DNA from: Heterobilharzia americana
Taxonomy: Eukaryota; Platyhelminthes; Trematoda; Strigeidida; Schistosomatidae
Reading direction: 5' to 3'
Assembly: GCA_944470555.2 (NCBI GenBank)
Contig: OX104129.1
Span: 44,673,998 to 44,737,997, forward strand
Length of the DNA: 64,000 bases
The stretch's first letter is position 1. Each line of letters opens with the position of its first letter. The notes beneath the pieces are model-generated. The model had not been told where the DNA came from, made no database searches, and saw nothing but the letters and a program-made list of their open reading frames with translations. Made by a program: the position numbers and the translations under genes. Positions 36,777 through 49,790 of this stretch are shown piece by piece.

Positions 36777-38814
36777 AACACAGCCCATAATGACTTTAAA
36801 AATATATAAAGAGTTAATTTAGCTCACGTGTGACTTCCATCTAAAAACCAAAGCTCACGGTGGACTGTCACTTAATTCGATATTGTGAGCACTACTGACT
36901 CAGCTGTTTCAGATACTGTGAAAACGAGAGATAGTGGGGAGTATAAGTGAAAGATTTTACCAATTAAACTTCTTATTTGAAATAATCAGAATGACAATCG
37001 AAAGTCTAAATCAAGATAATTCAAGAAGCGAAAAGTATAAGGTCAGTGTTAAGTATATCAACATATACAACATGTAGTTCTGTCTTTAAGAGAAATGAAT
37101 TTGGTAACCCATAAGGCTACGATGTATTTGAACAACTGAACTGTTTGCCCAGGTGTCTGACTAAATTTACCCGGGATTTCTTTTAATAACTGTAAGAGAA
37201 AGTTGAAAACATTCTAGTATTTCGAGCTAATGATAGTATAAATGTTGCTGAGTAAGGATCATGATGTAGAACTCCGGTTTTGTCCGTGGTCATTTTACTA
37301 ACAATAATATTTTCAGATTTTTGGTTATATCAAGAAAATCTGAGGACAGATTGCAAAGTCCAGCGGTAGGCTGAATTGCCAATTCCAAACCCCTCTGCAA
37401 ATCAATAAAATTTCCGTCAATAGACAGACAGAGATACGTAGGACACAGACGATTCTATGGATGCCGTCTTTGTGAAACCTGTAGATTTTAACTACGAACT
37501 GTGCTCTATCTGCTTCGACCTAAATAGAGAGCCAGTATCACAATTCCTCATGTAGCAGGTGTGTCTCAAGAAGGATTAAATACATATACAATTTTCAGTT
37601 AAATTGCTAGGCGATGCTTCATAAAATATGTATTGAAAAACATTTAACTATCCAGTCCTTACCTTGCAAAATCTGTTATTTGTGTAGCCTTTAAAGGCCA
37701 GATTAGTCTTAAAGTATGGAAGTATAATTTGTTAGTTCAGCAATTGTTATTTATGGAAAATTCCAAAATTTGTAAACGACTAGATTAATTATTTGTAAAC
37801 CTCACTTCCTTATTTATCGTTTACATTTTCAACTAACTTAACGACTGCAAATTTTTATTTTTTCCTAGTTATTTTAGTTATTCATGTAGAAATTCACTTC
37901 AGGAAGTCATTTTTGAATACAAATGTGAAGTTCACTAGTTATAATAAATTATTTGTTTGTGATTCTCTAAGAATTTTTGGCAGTTTACATTGCCACGATG
38001 ATTACTTGCATGAAATAGTTATCCATAGTCTAGCTCAGTTGCATTAGTTGGCCTGCTTACAGATTTATGAGGTTAAAATTAATAACTGATTCCTTAACAA
38101 ACAAAGTCAAACATACGATTGACAATTAGAATGCAAAAATGAAATTTATGTGATGTACAGTATTGTGTTAATAACAGAAATGGAGACTGATAAATTAAAA
38201 GCCTCGAACTTGTACACATGTATGGGCTTATCAACATCAAAAGTCTTAACAGTAAATACGTTATCAAAATAAACATGAGAGTTGTATCGAAAGCAAACCT
38301 TGCTGGGAAATTTCTAAAACCCACAGATATGCAGGTTATTTGATCAAGCTTTGGATGAAAAAATACTAGAAGTGAGATGGAAACTCAACAAAATAACTAA
38401 AGGTGGTAAAAAAACAGTCATGGAATGGAGAAAAAAGGAATATACTTGGAGGCTAAAATGATAAAAATACGAGTCCAACGGAAAAGGCTTATAATAAAGG
38501 TAAAGTACAATTGTGTGGGATGCCATAGTACTACTTGATAAAAGCAAATAGTATAAAGCCGAAACCATAAAAATAACTGATAATGAAATAGAAAATAAAA
38601 GCATTACGTTTCTCTTCTATTAGATTAAAACTATCAGTCAAGTTCACCAAAAATGATAATAAACTTACGTAAAACGTCAAAGAATGGGTCGTTAAATTTT
38701 CCTTAACTTTATTTTTCAGTTTGGAAAAATGAGGTGTAAAAAAATTTAATTCTTACAGTAAAATATTCAATTTGGAGGTTGGTTTGCATTGATTGTTTCA
38801 GTTGAGTATTACCC
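36777..38814. other. Intron 2 sequence, nothing recognised
   Basis: AT-rich, no supported gene, RNA or repeat. Confidence 0.4.
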
Positions 38815-38900
38815 ACAGACTTCTGAGAAGCTGAGTATTCCCATATTAGGAAGAAATAGTTGTCCAGTCTTCCCAGGTTTTCAGTTGTTCTTTAGTTGAT
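38815..38900 (+). mobile_element. SINE tail with near-complete hammerhead core
   Basis: CTGAGTATTCCCATATTAGG then AAGAAATAG at 38831-38859: the CUGANGA box is one base off (CTGAGTA), stem II is weak and GAAA is intact. The tail GTCCAGTCTTCCCAGGTTTT matches the schistosome hammerhead SINE 3' part. No tRNA head is visible upstream. Confidence 0.52.
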
Positions 38901-39398
38901 ATCAGTCCATGCTGAATACTATCCTGGAGTAAGAATAATACTTAAAAATCTACTTAATATAATTTCATAGTTAATATTCAGTTTTATAGCTGGTGCTTAC
39001 TAGTTCACATAAATATGAATGTACGAACTCTCAAGCAGTGAGAGTTATTTCCTAGTCAATATTGGTTTGCTTATTTTTCTTTAGACATATTATGCAAATT
39101 CTTCATGACTGAGCACTGCGTGAGTATGTAGTAATTCATAAAACTGATACACGCCTCAGTAAAGTGAATAGATAGATCTCAAAGTCTTAAGTCAAGTATT
39201 CGCCTAGTAACGTCATTTATGGTGATAAGTACTTTAGAATCCAACCAATCACCATTATCATCATCAAAACTTAATTAATATATTTGTAGATACAGTAACC
39301 CTTAAATTTACTATCTCTTCGGTATCGATTTGAATGATCAGTTAAAACTTGAAAACATTCTGTGTAGTTTTATATTTACTTTTTTGTGTATTCGATAG
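38901..39398. other. End of intron 2
   Basis: AT-rich. Ends TTTTTTGTGTATTCGATAG, acceptor AG at 39397-39398. Confidence 0.6.
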
Positions 39399-39689
39399 AT
39401 GAACTGGCAACAGTCATAGTAAAACTGAGAGAACTGATTACACAATCTCTACGGAATCGCCTTCCGGCAGAAAACTTGCATTATGAACCAGTTATTAAAC
39501 ATATGAAAAATACTGAAGGCGAAACAATTAAACATGGTGATCACCTGCCATCCCTATTGTCATCTCAAGTTAAAAATTTATTTGGACGAAAACATTCACT
39601 GTCAATAGCACAAGATATAATATACCTTTATTCTGCTTCATCAAGATCTTTGCTCAGACAAGCAACAGATTTCTATGAATCTACTCACA
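39399..39689 (+). CDS. CREBRF: CREBRF/REPTOR-family bZIP factor, leucine-zipper exon
   Basis: A 291-bp exon between an AG acceptor and a GTAAGT donor (39690). Its first two bases complete an Asn codon with the A left by the previous exon. The spliced protein runs GLEIEYN-ELATVIVKLRELI, giving three leucines at exact 7-residue spacing (GL, EL, KL), a leucine zipper directly after the basic region. The rest reads NRLPAENLHYEP, then a linker ending ASSRSLLRQATDFYES. The region after the zipper is helix-rich and appears longer than in vertebrate CREBRF as I recall it; this is a soft comparison. The zipper presumably mediates dimerisation with another bZIP protein. Phase 1 exit. Confidence 0.87.
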
Positions 39690-42600
39690 GTAAGTCACAT
39701 AAATGTTCGAAAAGAATGTAATTAACTTTTGGCATTATGAAATTTGATGAAACATTATTTGTCTTTATCGATTCCAATTATCATAATCAAGTCGAGTTAA
39801 GACAGAGCTAAACATAAGAGAAATAAATGCTGATTGTAGTTTATTCCAGTATAAAAATGATTGATTTTCAATGAAGCTCGTTCAATAATGAATCTCTAAA
39901 CACAAAATATCATTTTAATGAGTACTAAACATGTCTAAAAGGGATCAGTGATTCTTTGTTTAGTAACTATGTTAAAACATAAAATGAATTCTTAAGAGGG
40001 TACCTATCATACTTAAACTTATCTATTTTCATGGTTACATCTCAGTTTGCAGGCACCTATGACCAGACATAAAGTAAAGGATAGAGAAAGTCGAGGTGGA
40101 CTCCTTTTGTGAGAAGATGAAAGGAAACGACATCTGTTGCTTCCATCGATAAAAGTTGGAAACGTTTCTGGGTTAACCTCTGTTCTGTCTTGTTCTGCTT
40201 TGATTTAAACGATATGCTTAGATTATAGGGTGGGGACATTATTATGTTGAACACTTTATGACTGTGTCGTTTCTTGTCATTTTTGTTTTGAGAGGCATTC
40301 ATTTTTATTCCAAACCTAAATAAAGCACAAAAAAAGACATTCCTTAGTTTGAAAGCTGCCAGAATCGTGCGGACGACTGTTGCAGTTACATTGCAACCAA
40401 CCATCGTTAAAGAGCCTTAATGAAGCTTTCTTTCCCTTTTGGAATAGGTGCCACTTCATACGTATACACATTGACCCATGTATCGGCGAAATACTCAGCC
40501 TTTTTTAAGTGGCTTGAATATTAAACTGCGAAATGTGGAGGTAGCACGTTATTAGTAAGAAAAATTACAGCTATTCTCGTCATGAAGAAGCCAGAGGCCA
40601 TTGTCAGCCTGCAGATAGACAGGAAAATCTATCAATAACTTCATTCAAGAACATCGGTCCAATTTTGAAAATTTTCATCAGTGCAGAGAAATAAAATTAT
40701 CAATACTTAGAAGATATTCGACCAAAAAAGTTTAGATGACAGAAGGAGGAACTGATAAACATAACGTTCTTATCAAGAGACTGTAGGAAAAGCTGACAAA
40801 GTGTAGCTAACGACCCGCAGTTAGCGGTCAGTATAAACTGTTATATTTCGGAAGCCGTATTCAAACAGTTCGAATACACAGAGCTTACGTTTTTCGGCTC
40901 CGATCACTATGACAAGCTAGTCTAAACTTCAGATAATTAGTAGGCTTCATAGTGGTCTTATTAACAAAGATGAAATACATGGAGATTATATGAGCCTAAA
41001 GTATCACTCATTCAGTTAGTTGAGAGAAATAAAGAATCATGAACAAAAACGGTGGTAGTTGATGAGACGGTTGTCAAGAATATTGAGTCGTTGGAACTAT
41101 CTTAAATCAGATAGAAAGAAAATCGTACTTAACATACTGAACATCATTTTGGTTGGCTCTAAGTCTACCAGGTAATTTGAGTTTCGACGGAATTTCACTC
41201 TTCCGAACTTCAACCACGCTTGTTAAACTGCTTCTGACTTGAGTGAGAGTGAAATGTGGTTTAAGTAGGGCTGTCTAAAGGTTGGATATAGGGAAAACTT
41301 AGTTTTTCTTGCTCATGCTCTAACTAGCGGTTCTAAATCAGATATAGTTCCTTCTTTATTATGATAAATTAAGGTTGTTTTTTAGCAATGAACATATAAG
41401 AGATACTCTGACCAACGTAATCACGAAGCATCTAGACTCAGTAATCGTTTGATGCACGTATGGATCGCTAAAACAGTAAAATCAAGAAAGCTAAGCATGG
41501 TTGACCTAATTTGGGTGTAATAACTTAAACTAATCTCTTAGTGTTTTCTGGAACAGTGGCATACTGGCGACATATCCAGTATAATTTCTCCTACATATAA
41601 ATGTGGCATTCGATTTCAACAATAGAAAGAGCTCTTGGTGTACATCTCACTGAGAGATGGGATAGAAACGCTGATAGCCTTACTGAAACCTCTAATCAGG
41701 ATAACATGTGGTTGTATTAAAGCCCTGAAAGAGGAACCTTCTGAGATCTCTGTATTGAAAGGCAATCATCATCAGCGCTTAATTCTTCTCTTTTCGTCCA
41801 CAAAATCAATGACGGTGGTTTGACTGCGCTCGCTTTTCTTCAGGGTGAAACTGATTGAAGTGTTTACCATGTTTCGTCTCCTCATTCTTCGCATAATACC
41901 ACTGTTTTAATATTTGTTTACTTATCGTCAATTGCTAGAAAGCTTAGAAAATCAAACTGACGTACTTCTGTGTTCAGATATTTTTGCTTCTCAGCCTGTT
42001 TATATCTGTTACTGAAAACCTAGGTTGTTTAAGTGATCACTGGTTTCGTTACAAATCTCATTCAATGTATAATTTATGTGAAGTGCTTACTGCTGACAAA
42101 TTTAAAATTATATCGCTTTTATTTTGTACTTCATAAATACTACATGATCTTTTGGTTTCCTTTGATAGCAGTTTACATCAATTTCGTGATCATAAGATCT
42201 ACTTTTTAGCTTCTCAACTAATCTTTTGTAATCCATAGTTATCTTTCCTAATGAAGTGGGAATATTGCAAACTCATTATTCAGTTGCTCCACTAAATTCG
42301 AACTGTTTTGTAATTCATATCTGCTTCAAGAAAGATTGAAATCTACAAAATGATCTTTTAAAAAATATACACTGAAGATATTCTGAGTATTTTCTAAACC
42401 TTGAATTTATGTTCTAACACAACGATTTTCAAAATGGATGCATTTTGCAACTCTGGTAACACTGCAATATGGAACCATTGGCTTTGAAGGCTAATATGGA
42501 GTTCCTAAGAAGCAGTTTCCAATGGTTAACTAATGATATTTTTGACATCCTGAAAGCCTAAATAAAATCAACAGACTTTTGTACAAGAAGTAGTGTTTAA

Positions 42601-43203
42601 CTGTTGAAGTGGTAGACAAATCTGAAAATGAGACTTTGGAATTTTGTTCTCTCAAAAATACCAATCAACCAGTGATAACTAAATATATCGGAACAATTAA
42701 AAACTTGTTGATAGATAAAACCAAGGAAATAAATCTGTTCTCATGTCTTACATCAAACTTGGTACATGAATTCATTGAGAAAACTTAAGTGATTGGAATA
42801 TCCTACCAAACAACTTTGTATCTGAAATCTGATGGTCAGTATAAACCACTTCTTATGCAACAGTCTATATTTGTTATACATGAACCATTATTGAGGAGTG
42901 CAGAAGACCCTGATTTTTAAAAATTTTGCAATTACTACGCAAAGCCCAATATAATATTTGAATACTACCTCAACAACATGACACTGTCACGAAACCTACT
43001 GGCCAAAGCATGAAAGTGATGTCTTCAGCTAAAAAACCTGGCAAGTATATGATAGCTTTGAGTATACATATATTCCAGAGTGTGTTCAGAGATGAAACCC
43101 TGAATAATAAACTCTAATGTAGGTCTAAAACTTGCCCGATATTTTTAAATTCGCTGTTCTGGAATTCCGGTTAGTATCAGTTAAATATAACTAAAGATTT
43201 CTG
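39690..43203. other. First part of intron 3, nothing recognised
   Basis: Starts GTAAGT. A 115-codon minus frame at 40057-40404 and a 62-codon plus frame at 41635-41823 have no recognisable motif and look like chance. Confidence 0.45.
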
Positions 43204-45654
43204 AGACCTAGCCTAGTTAACTAGTTCATTAGCTACTAGCTTGTCCTAAGACCAGATGAAGTAGGAAGACTGGGCGTAGTGCTAGCAACCCTACACCGCA
43301 AAACCAATCCAATGGCTAGAGAAAATTCATAACATAAAAAGAATATTAAAAATATAAAAAAATCATTCCTCGCTGGAATCGGAGAGGCGAAATGACGCCA
43401 GTTGGTGAAAGCCTCCCTTCGGGAAGCCAATTGACCAGGCCGATGTGTCTTCTCTCCCTCGATGAAAGCGAATTTAAACGTGGGGACATGTAATGTCAGC
43501 ACCATGCTTGAACCCAGCAAGGCAGCCCAGATTGTAAACGAGATGAGAGGGTATATCACTGAAGTGATGGGAATCTGCGAAAGCAGGTGAAATGGAAGTG
43601 GAATCTCCAAACTCTTAACTGGAGATTGAATAATCCACTCCGATATTTTCACCCAGACAACAACTATGAGCACAACGAGTTTCCGAGTGAGTATAATGAT
43701 GTCCTCAACAGCATCGAAGGCTCTCTGTGATGCAGTGGGAATCAATCTCCTCCACCATCAGGATCATAACAGCAAGGTTCAAATCAAAACGAAGGAAAGT
43801 CACAACCATTCAATGTAACGCTACGCACTTATAAATAATGCGGATGAAGAGAAAAAGGAGGGATTCTGTAGATAACTCCAGTCAATCAGTACTGGACAAG
43901 ACTTCAGTTGGCGACATAAACATTTTGATGGATGAGGTGACATGAATGCCAAACTACGAGGAGTGGACAACACAGGAAGAGATCTAACAATGGGTCGAGA
44001 AGCACTAGGAGAAATGAACGAGAATCGAGAATCGTTTGCTGAATTCTGCGAATTCAACGATTTGGTGATTGGAGGCGAGACACTGTGTTCAAGCACAAGC
44101 ATATTCATTTAGTGACATGCATTTGATTTCACCAGATGCACATACTACACTAAAAATCACATCGACTTCATCTCAATGTGAAGAAAGTGGAGAGGCAGCC
44201 AGCCTACTGGACACAAGATCAGATGAAGAAGGGGAGCAGATGTAGGCTCAGACCACTGACTATCTAGTGCAAGGCACCTACCTGCAAAATCAAGTTGGAA
44301 GCCTCCAATTCAAGGAAGTCGGTGATAGACCAGAGTTGAAGTTGAACACCCAGAAGGGAACAGCGACTGAAGGACGAAACTACAAAGGAGATCTTCACGT
44401 CAGCCAGCCATCAAGACAAAATGGGAGATATCGAGCAACATCCCTGAACAAACCTGTGTGGATGAGGACTGGAAGTCTTTGGGAGCTATGTGGAAAGCGA
44501 CCTGCACAAGCGTATTAGGAAGGAATAAGAAGAGGCGAGATAAGGAATGGATGTCGACGGACTTCCACATGGAAGCTGATGGAGGAGGGAGAGAATGATG
44601 GTGATGGTGATGGTGATGGTGAAGTAGTAGACAAACCAGTGCAGTGCAGTGCAGTGCAGTGCAGGGATGAACGACGAGAAGAGGAACTGAGCACAATGTA
44701 TAAAACACTCCACTTGATAAAGAAGTGAAGAAGAGTGTGTGCAAAGATAAGAGACACTTCTATGACACACTGGCAAGTGAAGGAGAACAGGCTGCAGGTA
44801 GGATAGACAGAGACCTGACAACATTGCATCAAATAACCAGGTTACTATTTGAGATGGAAGAGATCAACACGGATAAAGGCAATAAAAGATGAAGAAGGAA
44901 ATCTAATTATGAAGGAAGAGAAAGAAAGGAAACGATGGACTGACCACTTCAGAGAACTCTTGAGTCAACCACCACCATCGCCACCATCACCTGCACTTCG
45001 TCTAGAAATACCACTTGCAGCCCAGCCACAGAACTACAGGTGGATGCAAATCCTCTAACAGGATTCGAATTCCTGAACTCCATAAAGCTACTGAAATGCG
45101 AAAAAGCAGCAGGACCAGATGGAATCCCACCAGGAGCAAAGAGGGCGGACGCATAGACAACAGCGGACATGCTCACACCACTATTGAAGAAGGTTTGCAA
45201 GGAAGGAAGTAACGAAGGCTACCTACCTGAAGATTGGAAGAATGGTTACCTTGCCAAACTGCCGAAGAAGAAGGGCGACCTAATTGTTTGCAAGAACTGG
45301 TGAGGAATCATGCACCACTCCTGTCTACCCCAAGCACAATTTTAGGCAGCATCATCCTGGGGAGACTAAGAAACACGCTGAATTCAAAACTACGACCAGA
45401 ACAGGCTGGCTGGCTGGCTGGCTGGTTTCAGGAAGTACAAATCATGTGCGGACCAAACTGCAACACTGCGCTACGCATCATCATAGAACAGAGCATAGAA
45501 TGACAATCAAATGGGTCAGAAAATGCATTTCCAACGAACTACAGACATTCATCAACAACTGCCCATACTCGTTACTGAAGATCAGATGGCCTGAATAATA
45601 AGAATAAGCAACAAGGAACTCTGGCCTGGCAACGAACCAACGAAGCAAGAACCA
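43204..45654 (+). mobile_element. RTE copy F, 5' end present, 3' end missing
   Basis: A plus-strand element beginning with a mutated 5' terminus (GACCTAGCCTAGTTAACTAG from 43205) and the conserved leader. The endonuclease is readable in pieces (CESR near 43577, a damaged GDMNAKL near 43937-43955) and the RT fingers are present. At about 45435 the frame jumps from the SCADQ/IIEQS region straight into the C-terminal KLQTFINNC region, so the palm is missing. It stops abruptly at about 45654, before the normal 3' end. The part 44070-44930 is nearly identical to copy E, and 44990-45650 is nearly identical to the fold-back copy G. Confidence 0.85.
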
Positions 45655-46418
45655 GTACGAGAAGATTTATCTTTTTTCCTGTAAATAAGCACAATTAGCA
45701 ACTGAGATTGTTTTTATAGAACCTAATCTAATATGAATATGCTAGAGAGTACCTCAATCACGCTGACCAGTAATCCATAATTATCTTTCTTAAAGTTCTT
45801 TGATCATAATCGTCCGAACAACTTTGCGTCGTTTCCTGCTTTAAAAGGCCTATCTAACCTCGACAAGTGTTAAAATACCGAAATATAGATAACTTTGGTG
45901 TTGAAGTCTAGTGTTGAGGAAATTAAGCCAGGCACTGGATGAATTCATCCGGCGTCCCGGCTTTCCATTCTGAAATGAGCACTGGGGTTAAACTTTTCCT
46001 GTCACTTAAGTTTACAATTGCATACAGTAATATCTACAACGAAAAAAGTGTTCGAACAAAACAGTTACATAAGGAATTACTTGATCATTTCATGTTTTAA
46101 TGCTTGTGCAACTAGTGAAGGTTCATTAACAGAGAATCTAAGTTACTTTCATGGTGTAATAAATCGTTTGAATTTTAGCTACTTTTGCAGGTAAACAGTA
46201 TATAGCCCAATTAAGGTTTGCTTACCGGCTTTATTTGATTGAATTGCTTGAAAACGATTTATGAACTGAATCGTGAGGAATATGAAAGCCTAGTAGTCTC
46301 AAGAAGAGTCATACCTAAATTGTATTACATTTGTATAACATTCTAAGCTATTTTATCGTCTGTTGAAGTTACTTGATTAGCTTTCATTGATATTTTTACT
46401 TGTTTCTTTCCACTGAAG
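45655..46418. other. End of intron 3
   Basis: AT-rich. Ends TTTACTTGTTTCTTTCCACT then GAAG, a good pyrimidine tract with acceptor AG at 46417-46418. Confidence 0.6.
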
Positions 46419-46774
46419 TGACTCGAACCGCTGGAAGAATGGATATGTTAGTGGATGAAGTAATTCGGAACTACACCATCTCATGTTCCTCCTCTTCTGT
46501 TGGAAGTAATTATTTACAAGGTGGTAACAATTCACTCTCATTAAACAGAAGATTAAGTACACCGCTAGTACAAGCGTTAACAACCTCAAATACATACTTT
46601 ACAAGCCAAGATGAGGAAAAATCACTAGACACAAGAAGTTCAAGTACTATTTTCTATGAATCTTCAGAGTTTGCAAAACAGAATAACTATAAACAAGAAG
46701 ACCACCAATGTGCACCAGCATCCAAAGTAAATTACCCAGGACCACCGCCTGAATTCAAATTAATTTACAAATAA
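46419..46774 (+). CDS. CREBRF: CREBRF/REPTOR-family bZIP factor, terminal exon
   Basis: The first two bases complete a Met codon with the A of the previous exon. It then reads TRTAGRMDMLVDEVIRNY, which resembles the AGQT..FV..VL segment near the CREBRF C-terminus. A Ser/Asn-rich tail follows, ending PPPEFKLIYK, with stop TAA at 46772-46774. There is no need for a further exon, since family members also end soon after this block. The coding exons in the window add up to roughly 435 residues. Confidence 0.85.
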
Positions 46775-49665
46775 ATTTTATAAAATATGACTTTCTAGAT
46801 GGCTCACTTACCACTTTATTGCGCAACTTATCTAATCTACAGATTAAAAGAATTTTTGTCACATCACTGAAAGACTCTTCCTTTTATCATAAAATGTGTA
46901 TTTATTTTCCTCATAAGAATAATTTTCAAAGTGTGAGAAGAAGAATGGTAAATCTGAAGTAAACCTGTGATATAAAAATGATTTTTTTTAATGAAAATGT
47001 TTGCTCATTCATTCCGTATATACTCATTCTTTTCCTTTCTTAATATACTTCAAATCAACAGAGAATTTGAAATAAGTTTTTCCTCTTATTTTCCAGTTAC
47101 TTCATTCAAATAGGTTATCATATTAAAATATTCTTCAGCAGCCATTTTATGTTGATTGTATCGAAAAGAAGATGTTTTCCTTTATACCATTTTTCATTCT
47201 TTACCTACATAAAAGTATTATAACTTTCTTTCGAAGTGACAAACACAGATACTCAAAATATTGGCAATGATAATTATTTCTTAAACATTTTTAGTGATAT
47301 TATTTTCAATATCCTAACTGCATTATTCTCACAGAAAAGCGATCATTTGATGCGTAATGACTGGAATCCAGAACTATTTCTACTTCTTTTTTACGCAATT
47401 CATTACGCATCTGTTCCGCATAATAATTACAGTCATAGTGTTAATAACAATAATAATAAGCTTATTTTGATATCGGATAAGTCACAGTTCATTATCGTCA
47501 TGTCTGCTAGTGGTTATCAATATATCTTGTAGATTCTTCTGTTAGTCAGTTCAGAAATACACTACAATATCTTTCAGTGTAAATTTGTACTACCATGACC
47601 TAACCAAAAATATTTATAATAGTAATAAAAGTATGGGTTTACGAAAGGTTGATTTTATTTAAATAATAAAATATTCAGTGATAAAATCTCTCACTGTATT
47701 TTTTCTCTTCAGTCTGCCTGATTTCTTCTTTCATCTTGTTATAATTTTGTATATTTCTTCAAACTGTAAATTTATGAAATCCCTCGTCTGCTTTCCTTGA
47801 CTATTATACTTATGTGAATTTCACACACATATAAACCTGGCCAATGTCAACACAGGTACTGATTCTTTCAAGAGAAACGGGATGATGTAACAAGAAGTGG
47901 TAGTTCTTTGTCAGAAATTTCGGTTATATTGCAATGGACACTAAGATGTTTTCAAAATCATATGCATTTCAATGTTAATAACAACAATAATAATATTAAT
48001 AATGACGATGGCTCTATCCCGACAGATATTTCCCAAATACTGTACATAATTTCCAGCATGTTACATAGCATCAATTGGACAGGAAGGGTGTTTATATACA
48101 TATACATAATAAAATGAAATAAGTAGAAATTATAAATAAAAGATAAGAACATTTGCTTCATCTACAAATTTATTGAGAATACAGAGTTAACTTAAGCAAA
48201 TGGTCACTCAAATAAATGGTAATACAATAATAGCAGCTAGCTGTGTAATCTTTAATTAGCTTGTTTTCAGAAACAAAATTTGACTAATCAGTTCATTTTC
48301 AACACTCTCACACAGGCTAATAACTGAATACTGTATTGTAGAAATTTTATATCTAGTAGTATATGCATAAAGTCTTATATACCCTATTCCTGTCTTGTCT
48401 GAGGACCAACGACTAGAGAAATTTCAGTAAAGAGGATTGTGGTCATCAGATAAATTCAGTCTTTCCAGATATTTACATGAGTTCAGATGTTTGTATACAA
48501 CAATTTCAATTTGAAGGCTTAGAGACACAACAACAGTTCTGCTAACAGTATTCAAAATTTTACTCAATATCACGTGATATGTTTTTCAGTTTTCGAGAAA
48601 CAATAAAGGAGAATACATAAGATGCAGGTTTTTACGAAACACAAGAGAAGAGGCTGTCATACTATGTGCTGTCGGCATCCTTATGTTGAACGCTATGCGG
48701 AAAATGTTTTTGTAACTTAGTAATATACGGAAGCACCGGGAAAGGTTCGAAGTAAAGCACACACCAAGATAAATCACAGTAATGCAGTTTGTTTAATCAC
48801 TTGCGAATATGAAGCATATATGACTCGACTTGCACCAATGGGTGTCGATGAAGGTAGCTACACCACCTCCAAGATACGTCGATCCAGACCAAAATTTTGA
48901 TACTATGAAAAGAAGCTGAATTACTGTCATAAAGATCTTGCATCCAAGTTTCTTGTAATGTAATTACTTCAGCATAAGGGCACATTTTGAAAAACGGCAA
49001 GGAACTGAAGTCCGTGCTTAGAACTTCAGACAGAGTCATTTGAGATGCTGTTTGCTTCAAGGCACTTTAACATCCACCGGCTGCTTTTTCCCCACCTTAT
49101 TTGATAAAGGCATCATAGTAGCTTACAAACTTTTTTAAAAACATGCTTGAGTATATAATGTGGTCCACTGACATAATAAAATGGCTAAAACAAACTAAAC
49201 AGCATAAAATTTTGATGCAATATAAGAGATGGAAAATCCAGTAGCCCAGGTATACAAGCAGACCATCGTCAAACAAAATTAACATACGGCTACAGAAGTG
49301 TTCTATGAGTCACAAAATTTATTCAGTACCTTTCACCTTATATTCGATTCATTCTGGATTTCCCGCGACAAAGCTTTTGTAGAATACAGATATTACACCG
49401 ACACAACAAATAAGGAGATTTATAACTAGATGCAATACTAATAAATATATACAAATAATGCTTCTTAGGATTTCAGCTACTGAGAAGGCTGATGTTTTGT
49501 ATAGGATAAAGACATACAGTTCATGTCCACAAAACACCTTCTCTCTGTCTTACAATATTTATACGAGTTAATTTCATCCTACCAGAATTTTCTTACTCAT
49601 CTGCAGCTTCAGGCTAACGGAATAAAACCGTACACTATAGGTAACCGGCAAATAAATGTACCTTT
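46775..49665. other. Presumed 3' UTR and downstream sequence
   Basis: AT-rich DNA after the stop codon. An AATAAA at 46770-46775 overlaps the stop codon and is unlikely to be used. A second at 47624-47629 is a possible poly(A) signal and would give a 3' UTR of about 0.9 kb. A 98-codon frame at 47236-47532 starts at GTG and has low-complexity Asn runs; I take it as chance. The part 48570-49070 is less AT-rich and may be an unidentified repeat. Confidence 0.4.
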
Positions 49666-49790
49666 GACCGTGTGGCTCAGTTGGTGGGGTACCAGACCAG
49701 AAACTTAGCGTCCGCTAGTTCGAACCTCACCGCGGTCCAAATTTCCATTTCACCTTCAGTTATCCCTCAGTATCAATTAAAAGATAGTCA
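49666..49790 (+). mobile_element. SINE with tRNA-like head (second family)
   Basis: 49666-49737 is a 72-nt tRNA-like unit. GACCGTG at the start pairs with CGCGGTC at the end over 7 bp; GTGGCTCAGTTGGTGGGG resembles an A box; AGTTCGAACC is a near-perfect B box. The anticodon and T stems do not pair well and there is no clear anticodon, so it is not a working tRNA. The body CCAAATTTCCATTTCACCTT continues as in the copies at 57375 and 12469, which identifies a SINE. Confidence 0.65.

Noticed and set aside
40057..40404. 115-codon minus-strand frame inside intron 3
   Set aside because: No domain, no splice partners and no support from neighbours; likely chance.
47236..47532. 98-codon frame after the CREBRF-like stop codon
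   Set aside because: Starts at GTG, has an Asn run and no motif; position fits 3' UTR or intergenic DNA.
49666..49737. Candidate functional tRNA gene
   Set aside because: The acceptor stem and B box are good, but the anticodon and T stems do not pair and the downstream body is a repeated SINE.
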